This document shows positions 9,311 through 17,755 of a DNA stretch of 64,000 bases, piece by piece. The stretch is from positions 1 to 64,000 of the forward strand of contig NZ_HE578908.1 of assembly GCF_000321005.1 (NCBI RefSeq), given 5' to 3'. The DNA is from Anaerococcus senegalensis JC48 (GTDB lineage Bacteria; Bacillota; Clostridia; Tissierellales; Peptoniphilaceae). Under the pieces are notes generated by a model, which did no database searches, was not told the DNA's origin, and saw only the letters and a program-made list of their open reading frames with translations. The position numbers and the translations under genes were made by a program. Position 1 is the first letter of the stretch; each line of letters begins with the position of its first letter.

Positions 9311-9834
9311 TACAAGTTTCCCTTCAAATCTTCATTTTCTTTTTGAAGATCAAGATTTTCTTCTTGTAACTTGGTCAAATTTTCTCTAAGTTTTTTTAGA
9401 TTTTCATCTTTCGACTTATTAATTTTATTTTTATTATCAATTTCTGCATTTAGTCTATTAATAGTAGAATTTAAGCCATCGATTTTTTTCATAGATTCCA
9501 TAAAATCTTTTTTAGACTTTTCGAAATCATCTTTTGTAATTTTATTTTCTTCTTCTAATTTCTCGTAAGCTTCTTTTATTTTAGGATAATTTTCAATAGG
9601 ATCTTTAGCTTTTTCTCTTAACTTTTTGTGCTTGATTAAAATCCTATACATTTCATCAGCAATATTTACTGAAGCTAAAACAAGTTGGTTTTCACGAGTT
9701 AATTTATCATTATCAATTTCTCGAATTTTTTTATCAACATAAGCTGCAATTTGTTCAATCTCATTTTTTTCTTGATCACTTACCAAAGTGTAGTCCATGC
9801 CAGCAATATTAACAACAATTTTATTATCTGCCAC
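9310..9834 (-). CDS. zapA: Cell division protein ZapA with extended coiled coil
   Basis: ZapA binds and bundles FtsZ at the division ring. The N-terminal 90 residues are the ZapA globular domain, with I-A-G-M-D-Y-T-L-V-S and the helix A-S-V-N-I-A-D-E-M-Y-R. The remaining 85 residues form a long lysine/glutamate coiled coil, longer than in the roughly 85-110-residue Bacillus ZapA. It follows pheT with an 8-base gap and overlaps the U32 gene start by one base. The extension could lengthen the FtsZ cross-bridge or be a lineage feature of Clostridia-type ZapA. Confidence 0.85.
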   Translation of the reverse strand: MADNKIVVNIAGMDYTLVSDQEKNEIEQIAAYVDKKIREIDNDKLTRENQLVLASVNIADEMYRILIKHKKLREKAKDPIENYPKIKEAYEKLEEENKITKDDFEKSKKDFMESMKKIDGLNSTINRLNAEIDNKNKINKSKDENLKKLRENLTKLQEENLDLQKENEDLKGNL

Positions 9835-9842
9835 TTTAACTC

Positions 9843-12221
9843 CTAACTACGCAAGTTTATATTTTCCTTACTTAAATCTTCTAAAAATTCTTTTTCAACT
9901 TTTTCAACCTCTTCATCTTTCAAGGTTGCATCTTTTTTGCCATAAGCTACCTTATAAGAAATAGATTTTTTACCTTGATCAATTTGATCTCCTGTATAGA
10001 TATCAAATATCTCTATATTTCTTACCAAACCATCTGCTTTTTCAATAATTACATCTTCAATTTTTTGACTTTCTACATTTCTATCACAAGTAAAAGAATA
10101 ATCACGAAGAATTGATGGAAATTTTGAAAGAGCTTTGTATTTAATTTGGTCTATTTTTTTATCCTTGATCATAGAAAGATCAATTTCTAAAGCTAGGGCA
10201 GAATTTTTAATTTTAAATTCTTCCATAACTTGATAGGAAATTTGTCCCATAATACCAATCTTCTCTCCATCAAGATAAATATTTGCACATCTTCCTGGGT
10301 GGAAAGTTTTGATATTTTCTTCAGTTTCAAATCTAAATCCTCTAAATCCAGTTTTATTCATTGCCTTTACAAAGAAATCTTTCAAATCATAGAAAGAATA
10401 ATCTCCATAAAGCCCCATAGTCAAGTATTGTTTTTCTTCTGGAAGATCAGAGCCATCCTTTATAAAGGCTGTACCAATTTCATAAAATCTTAAATCTTTT
10501 TGTTTTTTAGCAATATTTTTTGAAAAAGTATCTAACATATTGGAAAGAAGAGTTGTTCTCATTACAGAATAATCTTCTCCCAAAGGATTAATTATTTTTA
10601 TATAATCTCTTAATTTTGAATCTTCATCAACCAATAATTTGTCATAATCTCTTGGAGAAATAAATGAATATGTTGTAATTTCTGAGAATTTTTGTCCAAA
10701 TAAATTATTTTTTAATTCATCTTTTAAAAGTCTCATAGGAGTTTTTTCTCCTCTTTGTAAAGATGAATAAAGAGCTTTAGATTCGATTTTTCCCATTCCA
10801 TAAAGTCTTGCAACTTCTTCAATTAAATCTGCTTCTATTGAAATATCCATCCTAAAATCAGGAATTTTTGCTTCAATTGTATCATCATCAATGTCTTTTA
10901 CATCAAATTCTAAAGCTTTCAAATAAGAAATTGCATCATTTTTAGAAAATTCTCTACCACTTAAGGCATTTAATCTAGAGATTCTTAGCTTAACTTTATT
11001 TTCTGGACTTTCTTTTATTCCTTCATCAAAATAATCTTCCAAAACTTCTCCAATTCCAAGATCTGTAATAAGTTTCATAGCTCTTTTTGATGCAAAATCA
11101 GCATTTTCTACAGAAATTTCTTTTTCAAATCTTGATGATGCCTCGCTTCTTAAATTTAAAAATTTAGAAGATTTTCTAATATTATCAGAATCAAAATTAG
11201 CTGATTCTAGAATAATTGTTTTAGTATTTTCTGTAATTTCGCTATCCATTGATCCCATAATTCCACCAAGACCAATAGCCTCTTTTCCGTCAGCTATCAC
11301 CAAAACTTCTTCATTTAATTTTCTTTCTTCACCATCAAGAGTTTTAATAATTTCGCCCTCATTCGCATCTCTTACAATAATTTTTCTATCATGTAAAGTT
11401 TCAAGATCATAAGCATGAAGAGGTTGACCTGTTTCAAGCATTACAAAATTTGTAATATCTACAACATTATTTACAGGTCTCATTCCAGCAAGCATCAAAT
11501 AATTTTTAAGCCATTGAGGAGACTCGCCAACTTTTACATTTTTTATAATTCTTCCTGTAAATCTTTTACAATTATTAGATTTGATTTCAATCCCATTAAA
11601 ATAATTATCTTTTTTATCAGAAACTGTTGGATATTCTAATGATGGATAGGTGATTTTTTTATCAAAAGATGCAGCAGATTCTCTTGCCATTCCAATAATT
11701 GAAAGACAATCAGGTCTATTTGGAGTGATCTCATATTCAATTACTGGAGTATTAGAATATAAAACTTCAACTGCTGGTGTACCTGGCTTAAATTCACCAG
11801 ATAAAACTATAACTCCATCCTTTGATTTTTTTTCAATAACCGAGTCATCATATCCTATTTCTTTATATGATGTAAGCATACCTTGGCTTACAATTCCAAA
11901 AAATTCATGATCATCAATTTTTTGTCCGTTTATTTTAGATCCTGATTTTATTAATATTAGATAATCACCCTCTTTTGTATTTTTTGCAGAAGTTACTATA
12001 GTAATTTCTTCTCCAACATCAATTGTAAGGACAAATAATTTGTCGGCATTTGGGTGTTTTTCTTGTTTTAAAACTTTCCCTACAACAAGACCATCAAGTT
12101 TATCAGAAATAAAATTTACACTTTCAACGTGAGATCCAGTTTCTGAGAGTCTATCTGTAATTGTTTTTAAATCTTCGTCTAATTTTATATAATCATTTTG
12201 CCAAATTAAAGGTACTAACAT
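9843..12221 (-). CDS. pheT: Phenylalanyl-tRNA synthetase beta subunit
   Basis: Beta chain of the alpha2-beta2 PheRS that charges tRNA-Phe. 792 residues, the normal length. The order of domains is the EMAP-like tRNA-binding domain (about 40-150), the B3/B4 editing domain, the B5 domain (about 400-470, with the R-I-P-D-F-R-like A-K-I-P-D-F-R-M-D-I motif), a catalytic-like core and the C-terminal ferredoxin-fold anticodon-binding domain (about 700-792). A GGAGG SD precedes ATG 12221, 8 bases after pheS ends. It is transcribed with pheS from the T-box leader. Confidence 0.97.
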   Translation of the reverse strand: MLVPLIWQNDYIKLDEDLKTITDRLSETGSHVESVNFISDKLDGLVVGKVLKQEKHPNADKLFVLTIDVGEEITIVTSAKNTKEGDYLILIKSGSKINGQKIDDHEFFGIVSQGMLTSYKEIGYDDSVIEKKSKDGVIVLSGEFKPGTPAVEVLYSNTPVIEYEITPNRPDCLSIIGMARESAASFDKKITYPSLEYPTVSDKKDNYFNGIEIKSNNCKRFTGRIIKNVKVGESPQWLKNYLMLAGMRPVNNVVDITNFVMLETGQPLHAYDLETLHDRKIIVRDANEGEIIKTLDGEERKLNEEVLVIADGKEAIGLGGIMGSMDSEITENTKTIILESANFDSDNIRKSSKFLNLRSEASSRFEKEISVENADFASKRAMKLITDLGIGEVLEDYFDEGIKESPENKVKLRISRLNALSGREFSKNDAISYLKALEFDVKDIDDDTIEAKIPDFRMDISIEADLIEEVARLYGMGKIESKALYSSLQRGEKTPMRLLKDELKNNLFGQKFSEITTYSFISPRDYDKLLVDEDSKLRDYIKIINPLGEDYSVMRTTLLSNMLDTFSKNIAKKQKDLRFYEIGTAFIKDGSDLPEEKQYLTMGLYGDYSFYDLKDFFVKAMNKTGFRGFRFETEENIKTFHPGRCANIYLDGEKIGIMGQISYQVMEEFKIKNSALALEIDLSMIKDKKIDQIKYKALSKFPSILRDYSFTCDRNVESQKIEDVIIEKADGLVRNIEIFDIYTGDQIDQGKKSISYKVAYGKKDATLKDEEVEKVEKEFLEDLSKENINLRS

Positions 12222-12229
12222 ATTTCCTC

Positions 12230-13252
12230 CTAGAATTGTTCAATAAATCTTTTATCATTATCAAATAGTAATCTAATATCATCTAGTCCATATTTAACCA
12301 TGGCAATTCTATCAACTCCAAGACCAAAAGCAAAACCAGTATATTTTTCACTATCTATTCCACAATTTTCGAGTACATTTGGATGAACCATTCCTCCACC
12401 CAAAAGTTCCATTGACCAACCAGTGTTTGAACAAGCAGGACAGCCCTTACCTCCACAAATTGGACAAGTTACGTCAACTTCAAGAGATGGTTCTGTAAAT
12501 GGGAAATGGTGAGGACGATAACGCATTTTTATTTCATCTCCAAACATTTCTTTTATAAAAGTTTCAAGGGTTGCTTTTAAATTTGCTATTGAAACATTCT
12601 CATCAACAACCAAACATTCCAATTGATGAAACATTGGTGAGTGAGTTGCATCTACTTCGTCATTTCTAAAAACTCTTCCAGCAGAAACCATTTTTATAGG
12701 AAGTTTTCCTTCATTCATCACACGAATTTGCATACTTGATGTGTGAGGACGAAGAAGAGTATTTTCATTTATATAAAAGGTATCAGACAAAGATCTTGAT
12801 GGGTGGTTTTTTGGTGAATTTAAATCATCAAAAACATTTTTTACAGTATCAATTTCTGGTCCTTCTACAACATCAAATCCCATATTTTGGAAAATTTCTT
12901 CAAGCTCTGCCATAGTTTGATTTATTACTGACATATGACCACTAGAATAAATGTCAAAATTTGCAGTTACATCAATTTTTTCTTCTTTTATTTTTTTATC
13001 TAAAAGAATTTTTTTAATTTCTTCTTTTCTCTCTTCAAGTTTATTTTCAACTTCATTTGAAGTTTGGTTTATAAGTTTTCCTGCCATTGGTTTTTGATCA
13101 TTTGGTAATTTTGAAATATTTTTCTTTAATGATGTTATTTCACCTTTTTTACCAAGATATTTAACTCTTATTTGGTCAAGAGATTTTAAATCTTCACTTT
13201 TTTCAATAGCCTCGCTTGCTCTTTTTACTAAGGCTTGTAATTGTTCTTTCAT
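12230..13252 (-). CDS. pheS: Phenylalanyl-tRNA synthetase alpha subunit
   Basis: Catalytic alpha subunit of PheRS, 340 residues. It has an N-terminal coiled coil (about 1-90) and a class II core. Motif 2 is near F-R-N-D-E-V-D-A-T-H, with the Phe-binding F-T-E-P-S. Motif 3 is G-L-G-V-D-R-I-A-M. A four-cysteine cluster, C-P-I-C-G-G-K-G-C-P-A-C, is present, as in many bacterial PheS proteins. It is the first gene behind a T-box leader, which would raise expression when tRNA-Phe is uncharged. pheT follows 8 bases downstream. Confidence 0.97.
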   Translation of the reverse strand: MKEQLQALVKRASEAIEKSEDLKSLDQIRVKYLGKKGEITSLKKNISKLPNDQKPMAGKLINQTSNEVENKLEERKEEIKKILLDKKIKEEKIDVTANFDIYSSGHMSVINQTMAELEEIFQNMGFDVVEGPEIDTVKNVFDDLNSPKNHPSRSLSDTFYINENTLLRPHTSSMQIRVMNEGKLPIKMVSAGRVFRNDEVDATHSPMFHQLECLVVDENVSIANLKATLETFIKEMFGDEIKMRYRPHHFPFTEPSLEVDVTCPICGGKGCPACSNTGWSMELLGGGMVHPNVLENCGIDSEKYTGFAFGLGVDRIAMVKYGLDDIRLLFDNDKRFIEQF

Positions 13253-13276
13253 TTTTTCTCCTTTAAATTTTGGTAC

Positions 13277-13460
13277 AAAAAAACTGCCCTATAAAAGGAC
13301 AGACTTATCTGCGGTACCACCTAATTTGATTCTTTAATCCACTCAAAAATTATAACGCATAACCGTCTCAACTACTTAATTCGTATCGAAGCTAGGCGGT
13401 GAATTTCTATACCGTTACAAGATGGCCTCTCATCATCTACCACTTGCTTTACTTGAATAG
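13277..13460 (-). promoter_or_regulatory. T-box riboswitch leader of pheST
   Basis: Minus-strand leader with the T-box core GGTGGTACCGC (complement of 13311-13321). It is followed by an intrinsic terminator stem (arms CTGTCC and GGGCAG, 13283-13302) with a T-run. Upstream lies a stem I-like hairpin region. A TTC triplet followed by A (complement of 13401-13403, in the context GAAATTCA) is a fitting Phe specifier. Uncharged tRNA-Phe would stabilise the antiterminator. The full stem I fold was not computed. No separate promoter was identified between the methyltransferase gene and this leader, so read-through from the infC operon may contribute. Confidence 0.9.
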
Positions 13461-13468
13461 TATAGCTT

Positions 13469-14200
13469 TTATCCGCTTTGGCTAAAATTATTCATAAGTA
13501 TTGATGCAGCTATTGCTGCATTTAATGATTCAATTTTCCCATCCATTCTTATGGATACAAAATCATCTGACAAATCTTTTAAAGATTCACTTATTCCATT
13601 AGCCTCGTTTCCTATAGCTAATATTATTTTATCATAAGATTTAAATTTTTCTACTGATTTTCCATTCATATCAGCCAAAATCAGCTTATAATTTTTACTA
13701 ATTAAATATTTTACATCTTCTAATTCTAAATCAATAAAATTCAACCTAAAAATAGATCCCATGCTTGCCCTTATAGTTTTTTCATTGTATAAATCTACAC
13801 AATTATTTAGAAAAATTATATCTTTAAAAGAAAAGGCCTCAGCACTTCTTATTATCGTGCCAAGATTTCCCGGATCTTGCATATGATCTAATAGTAATAC
13901 CTTATTAGAAGAAATTTCTTTTTTTTCTTTTATTTTTATAACAGCTGAAACTCCCTCAGGATTTTCAAGCAAAGATAGCTTATCAAATAAATTATTTGAA
14001 AAAACTATCTTTTTAAAATCTGTTTTATAATCTTTCATATCTTCATTTACAAAAACAAATTCACATTCAAAATCCTCCGGAATTTGGTCAACTATTTTTA
14101 TAGATTCTACTATGAAAGAGTTAAACTTTTTTCTATATTTCTTCTTTTTAAGTTTATTTATATACTTGTATTTTTCGTTAGATTCTGATTTTATTATCAT
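13469..14200 (-). CDS. SPOUT-class RNA 2'-O-methyltransferase (TrmH/SpoU family)
   Basis: SAM-dependent 2'-O-ribose methyltransferase acting on rRNA or tRNA. The 243 residues comprise an L30e-like RNA-binding N-terminus (about 1-95) and a trefoil-knot catalytic domain. All three SpoU motifs are visible: N-L-G-T-I-I-R (motif 1), A-I-G-N-E-A-N-G-I-S (motif 2) and S-L-N-A-A-I-A-A-S-I-L (motif 3). The start overlaps the rplT stop by one base, so it is co-translated with the ribosomal-protein genes. A role in 23S rRNA modification is likely, but the target nucleotide is unknown. Confidence 0.9.
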   Translation of the reverse strand: MIIKSESNEKYKYINKLKKKKYRKKFNSFIVESIKIVDQIPEDFECEFVFVNEDMKDYKTDFKKIVFSNNLFDKLSLLENPEGVSAVIKIKEKKEISSNKVLLLDHMQDPGNLGTIIRSAEAFSFKDIIFLNNCVDLYNEKTIRASMGSIFRLNFIDLELEDVKYLISKNYKLILADMNGKSVEKFKSYDKIILAIGNEANGISESLKDLSDDFVSIRMDGKIESLNAAIAASILMNNFSQSG

Positions 14201-14553
14201 TAAGCTGCTTGGTTAGCAATCTCTACTAATTTTGTAAATTCTTCTGGGCTTGATACAGCAATTTCTGCAAGCATTTTTCTGTTTATATCAATGTTTGCTT
14301 TTTTAAGATTTCCCATTAATTTAGAATAGCTTGTTCCATTTGCTCTTGCTGCTGCATTTATTCTTGCAATCCATAATTTTCTGAAATCTCTTTTTCTTCT
14401 TTTTCTACCAATAAAAGCATATTGTAAAGATTTCATTACTGCTTGGTTTGCAGTTTTGAAAAGTAATGATTTTGAACCGTAGTAACCTTTAGCTTGTTTA
14501 AGAACTTTTTTATGTCTTTTTTTTGCGTTTAATGCTCTTTTTACTCTTGCCAT
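14200..14553 (-). CDS. rplT: 50S ribosomal protein L20
   Basis: L20 binds the 5' region of 23S rRNA early in 50S assembly and represses its own operon. 117 residues, standard length. The basic N-terminal arm and the conserved A-K-G-Y-Y-G-S-K-S and [13 protein letters not shown] segments are present. It is the third gene of infC-rpmI-rplT, behind the leader at 15315-15470 to which L20 is expected to bind. A GGAGG-type SD precedes the start, 12 bases after rpmI. Confidence 0.98.
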   Translation of the reverse strand: MARVKRALNAKKRHKKVLKQAKGYYGSKSLLFKTANQAVMKSLQYAFIGRKRRKRDFRKLWIARINAAARANGTSYSKLMGNLKKANIDINRKMLAEIAVSSPEEFTKLVEIANQAA

Positions 14554-14565
14554 TATGTCCTCCTA

Positions 14566-14766
14566 TTAGATATTTAATAATCTTTTAATGTTTTTAGCAT
14601 CACCTTTTGAAGCGATTGTAGATTTTCTTAATTTTCTTTTTCTTGCTGGTGTTTTCTTAGCTGTAAGGTGTCCCTTGTAAGCTTTATGTCTTTTTATTTT
14701 TCCACTGCCTGTTACTTTAAATCTTTTTGCAGCTGCTCTTTTTGTTTTTATTTTGTTCTTAGCCAT
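14566..14766 (-). CDS. rpmI: 50S ribosomal protein L35
   Basis: Small very basic 50S protein, 66 residues, the usual length. It shows the typical [17 protein letters not shown] beginning and a lysine/arginine-rich body. It is the middle gene of the infC-rpmI-rplT operon, with a strong SD (GGAGG) and 9 bases of spacing from infC. Expression should follow the L20-type attenuator upstream. Confidence 0.98.
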   Translation of the reverse strand: MAKNKIKTKRAAAKRFKVTGSGKIKRHKAYKGHLTAKKTPARKRKLRKSTIASKGDAKNIKRLLNI

Positions 14767-14775
14767 TTTTTCCTC

Positions 14776-15294
14776 CTAATTTTCTTCGGTATTTGGTGAG
14801 ATAAATAATACTAGTGATCTTCCTTCCATTGCTGGTTTCTTATCAACTTGTGCACAATCTCCAACAAATTCCATAAATTTATCTAATAAATCATAGCCTA
14901 AGTTTTTATGACCCAATTCTCTACCCTTAAATCTTACAGAAACTTTAACTTTGTCGCCATTGTTTAAAAATTTCTTTGTTTGATTTGCCTTTGTTTCTAA
15001 ATCATGATCTTCAATATTTAAGCTAAATCTTGTTTCTTTTGTTTGTGTTGTTTTTTGTTTTTTCTTATTTTCTTTAGCTTTTTTCTCTTGGTCGTATTTA
15101 AATTTTCCATAATCCATGATTCTTGCAACTGGTGGCTTAGCATTTGGTGACATTAATACTAGATCCAAATGTTTATCGAAAGCTCTATCCAAGGCTTCGT
15201 TTTTAGATACAACACCAATTTGTGATCCGTCTTCATCTATAAGTCTAAGCTTATTGTCTCTTATTTCCTCATTAATTTTTAAGTCTTTTATAAT
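14776..15294 (-). CDS. infC: Translation initiation factor IF-3, non-AUG start
   Basis: IF-3 binds the 30S subunit and proofreads the initiator tRNA and start codon. N-domain (K-D-L-K-I-N-E-E-I-R), linker and C-domain are all present, giving about 172 residues. Homologues begin at this K-D-L-K-I-N segment, and the SD GGAGGT lies directly before it. The codons after the SD are AAC ATT ATA AAA, so the start is AUU (15292-15294) or AUA (15289-15291) and not AUG. AUU starts for infC are known from E. coli and Geobacillus and allow IF-3 to control its own level. An in-frame ATG at 15315 lies inside the attenuator T-run and has no SD, so I reject it. Confidence 0.9.
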   Translation of the reverse strand: MIKDLKINEEIRDNKLRLIDEDGSQIGVVSKNEALDRAFDKHLDLVLMSPNAKPPVARIMDYGKFKYDQEKKAKENKKKQKTTQTKETRFSLNIEDHDLETKANQTKKFLNNGDKVKVSVRFKGRELGHKNLGYDLLDKFMEFVGDCAQVDKKPAMEGRSLVLFISPNTEEN

Positions 15295-15314
15295 GTTACC
15301 TCCAAATATTCGCA

Positions 15315-15470
15315 TAAAAAAATGGGTACTCAAAGTACCCAAAAAATTTACAATATAATTAGAAATATTCTAATAGAGATTGTAACCTGAAAACTAAAGG
15401 TCGGCAGGTGAGTATCGGGTACTTCTTTAACTCTCTTTTGATATGATACAAGAATTTTCTTTCTTTGTCA
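15315..15470 (-). promoter_or_regulatory. L20-type ribosomal protein leader (attenuator) of infC operon
   Basis: The infC leader ends in a perfect 7-bp terminator hairpin (GGGTACT/AGTACCC, 15324-15340) followed on the minus strand by ATTTTTTT. About 85 bases earlier the transcript carries AAGTACCC (complement of 15417-15424). This is an exact 8-base complement to the terminator's 5' arm GGGTACTT and is the expected antiterminator strand. The position before infC-rpmI-rplT matches the known Firmicutes L20 leader, in which L20 binding favours termination. The L20-binding region between these arms was not modelled. Confidence 0.85.
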
Positions 15471-15480
15471 AATTTTCTTT

Positions 15481-16857
15481 TTAATTTCTTTTGTTTAATA
15501 TTCTTGCCATTTCAACACCAGATGCTGATGCTTGAGATAGGGAATGCGTTACTCCTGATCCATCTCCAAGAACAAATAAATTATTTTGACTTGTTTCAAA
15601 TTCTTCGTTTACTTCTACAACAGAATTATAAAATTTAACTTCTATTCCATATAAAAGTGTATCATCATTAGCCATTCCTGGTGCAATTTTATCAAGAGCA
15701 TAAATCATTTCTATAATATCATCTAGTTGTCTTTTTGGCATTACTAATGATAAGTCTCCTGCTGTTGAATTTAAGGTTGGTCTTAAGAAAGATTTTTTCA
15801 TCCTTCTTTCTGATGATCTTCTTCCTTTTACAAGATCTCCAAATCTTTGCATTAATACTCCACCACCAAGCATATTTGAAACTTTTGCTATTGATTCTCC
15901 GTATTCATTAGAATCTTTGAATGGTTCTGTAAATCTATTTGTAACTAAAAGTGCAAAGTTTGTATTATTTGTTTGAAGTTCTGGGTTTGCGTATGAGTGA
16001 CCATTTACAGTTATAATTCCATTTGTATTTTCTGTTACTACTTCTCCATAAGGATTCATACAAAATGTTCTTACTAGATCGTTATATTGTTTTGTTTGAT
16101 ATACGATCTTTGCCTCATAAACTTTATCTGTTATATGTTTAAAAACTTCTGCAGGAACTTCTACACGAACTCCAATATCTACTCTGTTTTTTTTCATTTC
16201 AACATCAAAATCTTGGCAAGTTTCTGAAATCCATTTTGATCCTGATCTTCCGGCAGCAAGAACTAGGTATTTACATTTTATTGTTTCGTTTTTGTCAGTT
16301 TTTACAAAATAATATCCGTCTTCAAATTCTACACTTATAACTTTTGTCATAAATTCAAAATCTATTGTATCTTTTACATAATCATAGATTTTTTGTAGAA
16401 TTTCTCTATTTCTTTCTGTACCAAAGTGACGAACTTTTGCTGTTAATAAGTGAAGATCATTTTTCAGACACTCTGTTTTTAAACCAGTATTTTCTGTTGA
16501 ATAAAGTGTTGCATCTCCCTTATCAAAATCCATCAAAACATCATCAACATATTCCATTAATTCTAGAGCTTTTTTTTCTCCAATATAATTATGTAAATCT
16601 CCACCAAAATTGGTTGTAATGTTATATTTTCCGTCAGATAAAGTTCCTGCTCCACCAAATCCGTACATTATATTACATGGTTTGCATCCGATACAAGAAT
16701 CTACTTTTCCTTCAGAAATCGGACATTTTCTCGCCTTAACTTTTCTCCCTGCATCTATCACACAAACTTTTTTATTTGAATTTAATTTGGTAAATTCGTA
16801 GGCCATAAAAGATCCACTTGCTCCGCTGCCTACTACAACAACATCATATTCTTTCAT
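15481..16857 (-). CDS. FAD-dependent oxidoreductase of unknown substrate
   Basis: 458 residues with an N-terminal Rossmann dinucleotide-binding motif G-S-G-A-S-G-S (11-17). The cysteine-rich C-I-G-C-K-P-C follows, next to G-F-G-G-A-G-T-L-S-D-G-K-Y, the usual beginning of COG2509-type 'FAD-dependent dehydrogenases' in anaerobes. A second FAD-contact segment near the C-terminus reads V-L-G-D-G-S-G-V-T. There is no membrane segment. Family members are predicted NAD(P)/FAD proteins with no settled substrate. It is a single gene: the L20 leader begins just downstream and its 5' side faces the divergent SdpI-like gene. Confidence 0.8.
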   Translation of the reverse strand: MKEYDVVVVGSGASGSFMAYEFTKLNSNKKVCVIDAGRKVKARKCPISEGKVDSCIGCKPCNIMYGFGGAGTLSDGKYNITTNFGGDLHNYIGEKKALELMEYVDDVLMDFDKGDATLYSTENTGLKTECLKNDLHLLTAKVRHFGTERNREILQKIYDYVKDTIDFEFMTKVISVEFEDGYYFVKTDKNETIKCKYLVLAAGRSGSKWISETCQDFDVEMKKNRVDIGVRVEVPAEVFKHITDKVYEAKIVYQTKQYNDLVRTFCMNPYGEVVTENTNGIITVNGHSYANPELQTNNTNFALLVTNRFTEPFKDSNEYGESIAKVSNMLGGGVLMQRFGDLVKGRRSSERRMKKSFLRPTLNSTAGDLSLVMPKRQLDDIIEMIYALDKIAPGMANDDTLLYGIEVKFYNSVVEVNEEFETSQNNLFVLGDGSGVTHSLSQASASGVEMARILNKRN

Positions 16858-16978
16858 AATATTCCTTTCTTACTTTTGCATACATTAGTAATTATAGCAT
16901 TTAAACCAATAAAAAGAAATGATTTTATATACTTTTAGCTTCAAATTTAATATAATAAAAAATAGAAAGGAGAAATTC

Positions 16979-17626
16979 ATGAAAGAAAATAAGAAAAATT
17001 TATTTTTTTCAACTACAATATTTAGCTTATCTATAATTTTGGCTTTAGTATTTTATGATAGACTTCCTGAAAGAATTCCAATTAATTTCGATTATTCTTC
17101 AAGCGCTGACTTTTATGCCAACAAAACCAAGACTCTTTTATTTGTTATTACTTTTTTGATTTTACTTTATATTGCACTTTTTTTGATTATTAGTCTTGAT
17201 CCAAAATCTGAAAAGCATGACCAAAATTACAAACATATATTTTTATTGTTTATTCCTATTTTAAATTTTTTGATTGTAAGTTTAACTATCTGGAAAACTT
17301 ATAATGAAAATATTGATGTAGAAAGAATTATCTTAGCTCTTATTTCGTTATTAGTTGCCATAAGTGGGATTTTTATGCCAAAAATAAAAAGAAATTATAC
17401 CATGGGTTTTAGAACTTCTTGGGCAATGGAAGATGATTATGTGTGGAAAAAAACTCAAAAGTCTGCTGGTATTTTATTTTTTATTAGTGGAGTTTTATCC
17501 TTATTTGCCTTAACATTATCACTTAAATATGGCCTTTATGTCCTTTTGTCCTCTTTATTAGTTTCATGCCTAATTACCTTTATTTATTCTTATTTGGCTT
17601 ATAGAAAAAATAAAAAATTTTCCTAA
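16979..17626 (+). CDS. SdpI/DUF1648-family membrane protein
   Basis: 215 residues with about six membrane spans. The N-terminal DUF1648 part has the motif L-P-E-R-I-P-I-N-F-D. The C-terminal SdpI signature is M-P-K-I-K-R-N-Y-T-M-G-F-R-T followed by W-K-K-T-Q-K-S-A-G. In Bacillus, SdpI gives immunity to the cannibalism toxin SdpC and works with the repressor SdpR. Here the gene stands alone without an ArsR regulator, unlike the paralogue at 48086. The ATG at 16979 follows AGAAAGGAGAAATTC, a good SD, so I prefer it over the ATG 60 bases upstream. A strong terminator follows. Confidence 0.82.
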   Translation: MKENKKNLFFSTTIFSLSIILALVFYDRLPERIPINFDYSSSADFYANKTKTLLFVITFLILLYIALFLIISLDPKSEKHDQNYKHIFLLFIPILNFLIVSLTIWKTYNENIDVERIILALISLLVAISGIFMPKIKRNYTMGFRTSWAMEDDYVWKKTQKSAGILFFISGVLSLFALTLSLKYGLYVLLSSLLVSCLITFIYSYLAYRKNKKFS

Positions 17627-17647
17627 AATTAATTTTATTTATTATTT

Positions 17648-17682
17648 GACTTTGTGTTATTTTTACACAAAGTCTTTTTTTC
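17648..17682 (+). terminator. Terminator after the SdpI-like gene
   Basis: A 10-bp perfect stem, GACTTTGTGT with its complement and a 7-base loop, followed by TTTTTTT. It separates the SdpI-like gene from the ATPase gene that follows on the same strand. Confidence 0.9.
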
Positions 17683-17755
17683 TTGTTTTTAGTCTAAATC
17701 AGATATATAATTAGTAAAATTATAAATAAATACAGAAAAAAATAAAGGGGAAAAA

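Noticed and set aside
11650-11910. 86-codon plus-strand open frame within pheT
   Set aside because: Antisense shadow of a conserved synthetase region; no ribosome binding site or homology signs.
15313-15342. Upstream in-frame ATG codons for infC
   Set aside because: They lie inside the attenuator hairpin and its T-run and have no SD. The true SD lies downstream of them, just before AUU/AUA.
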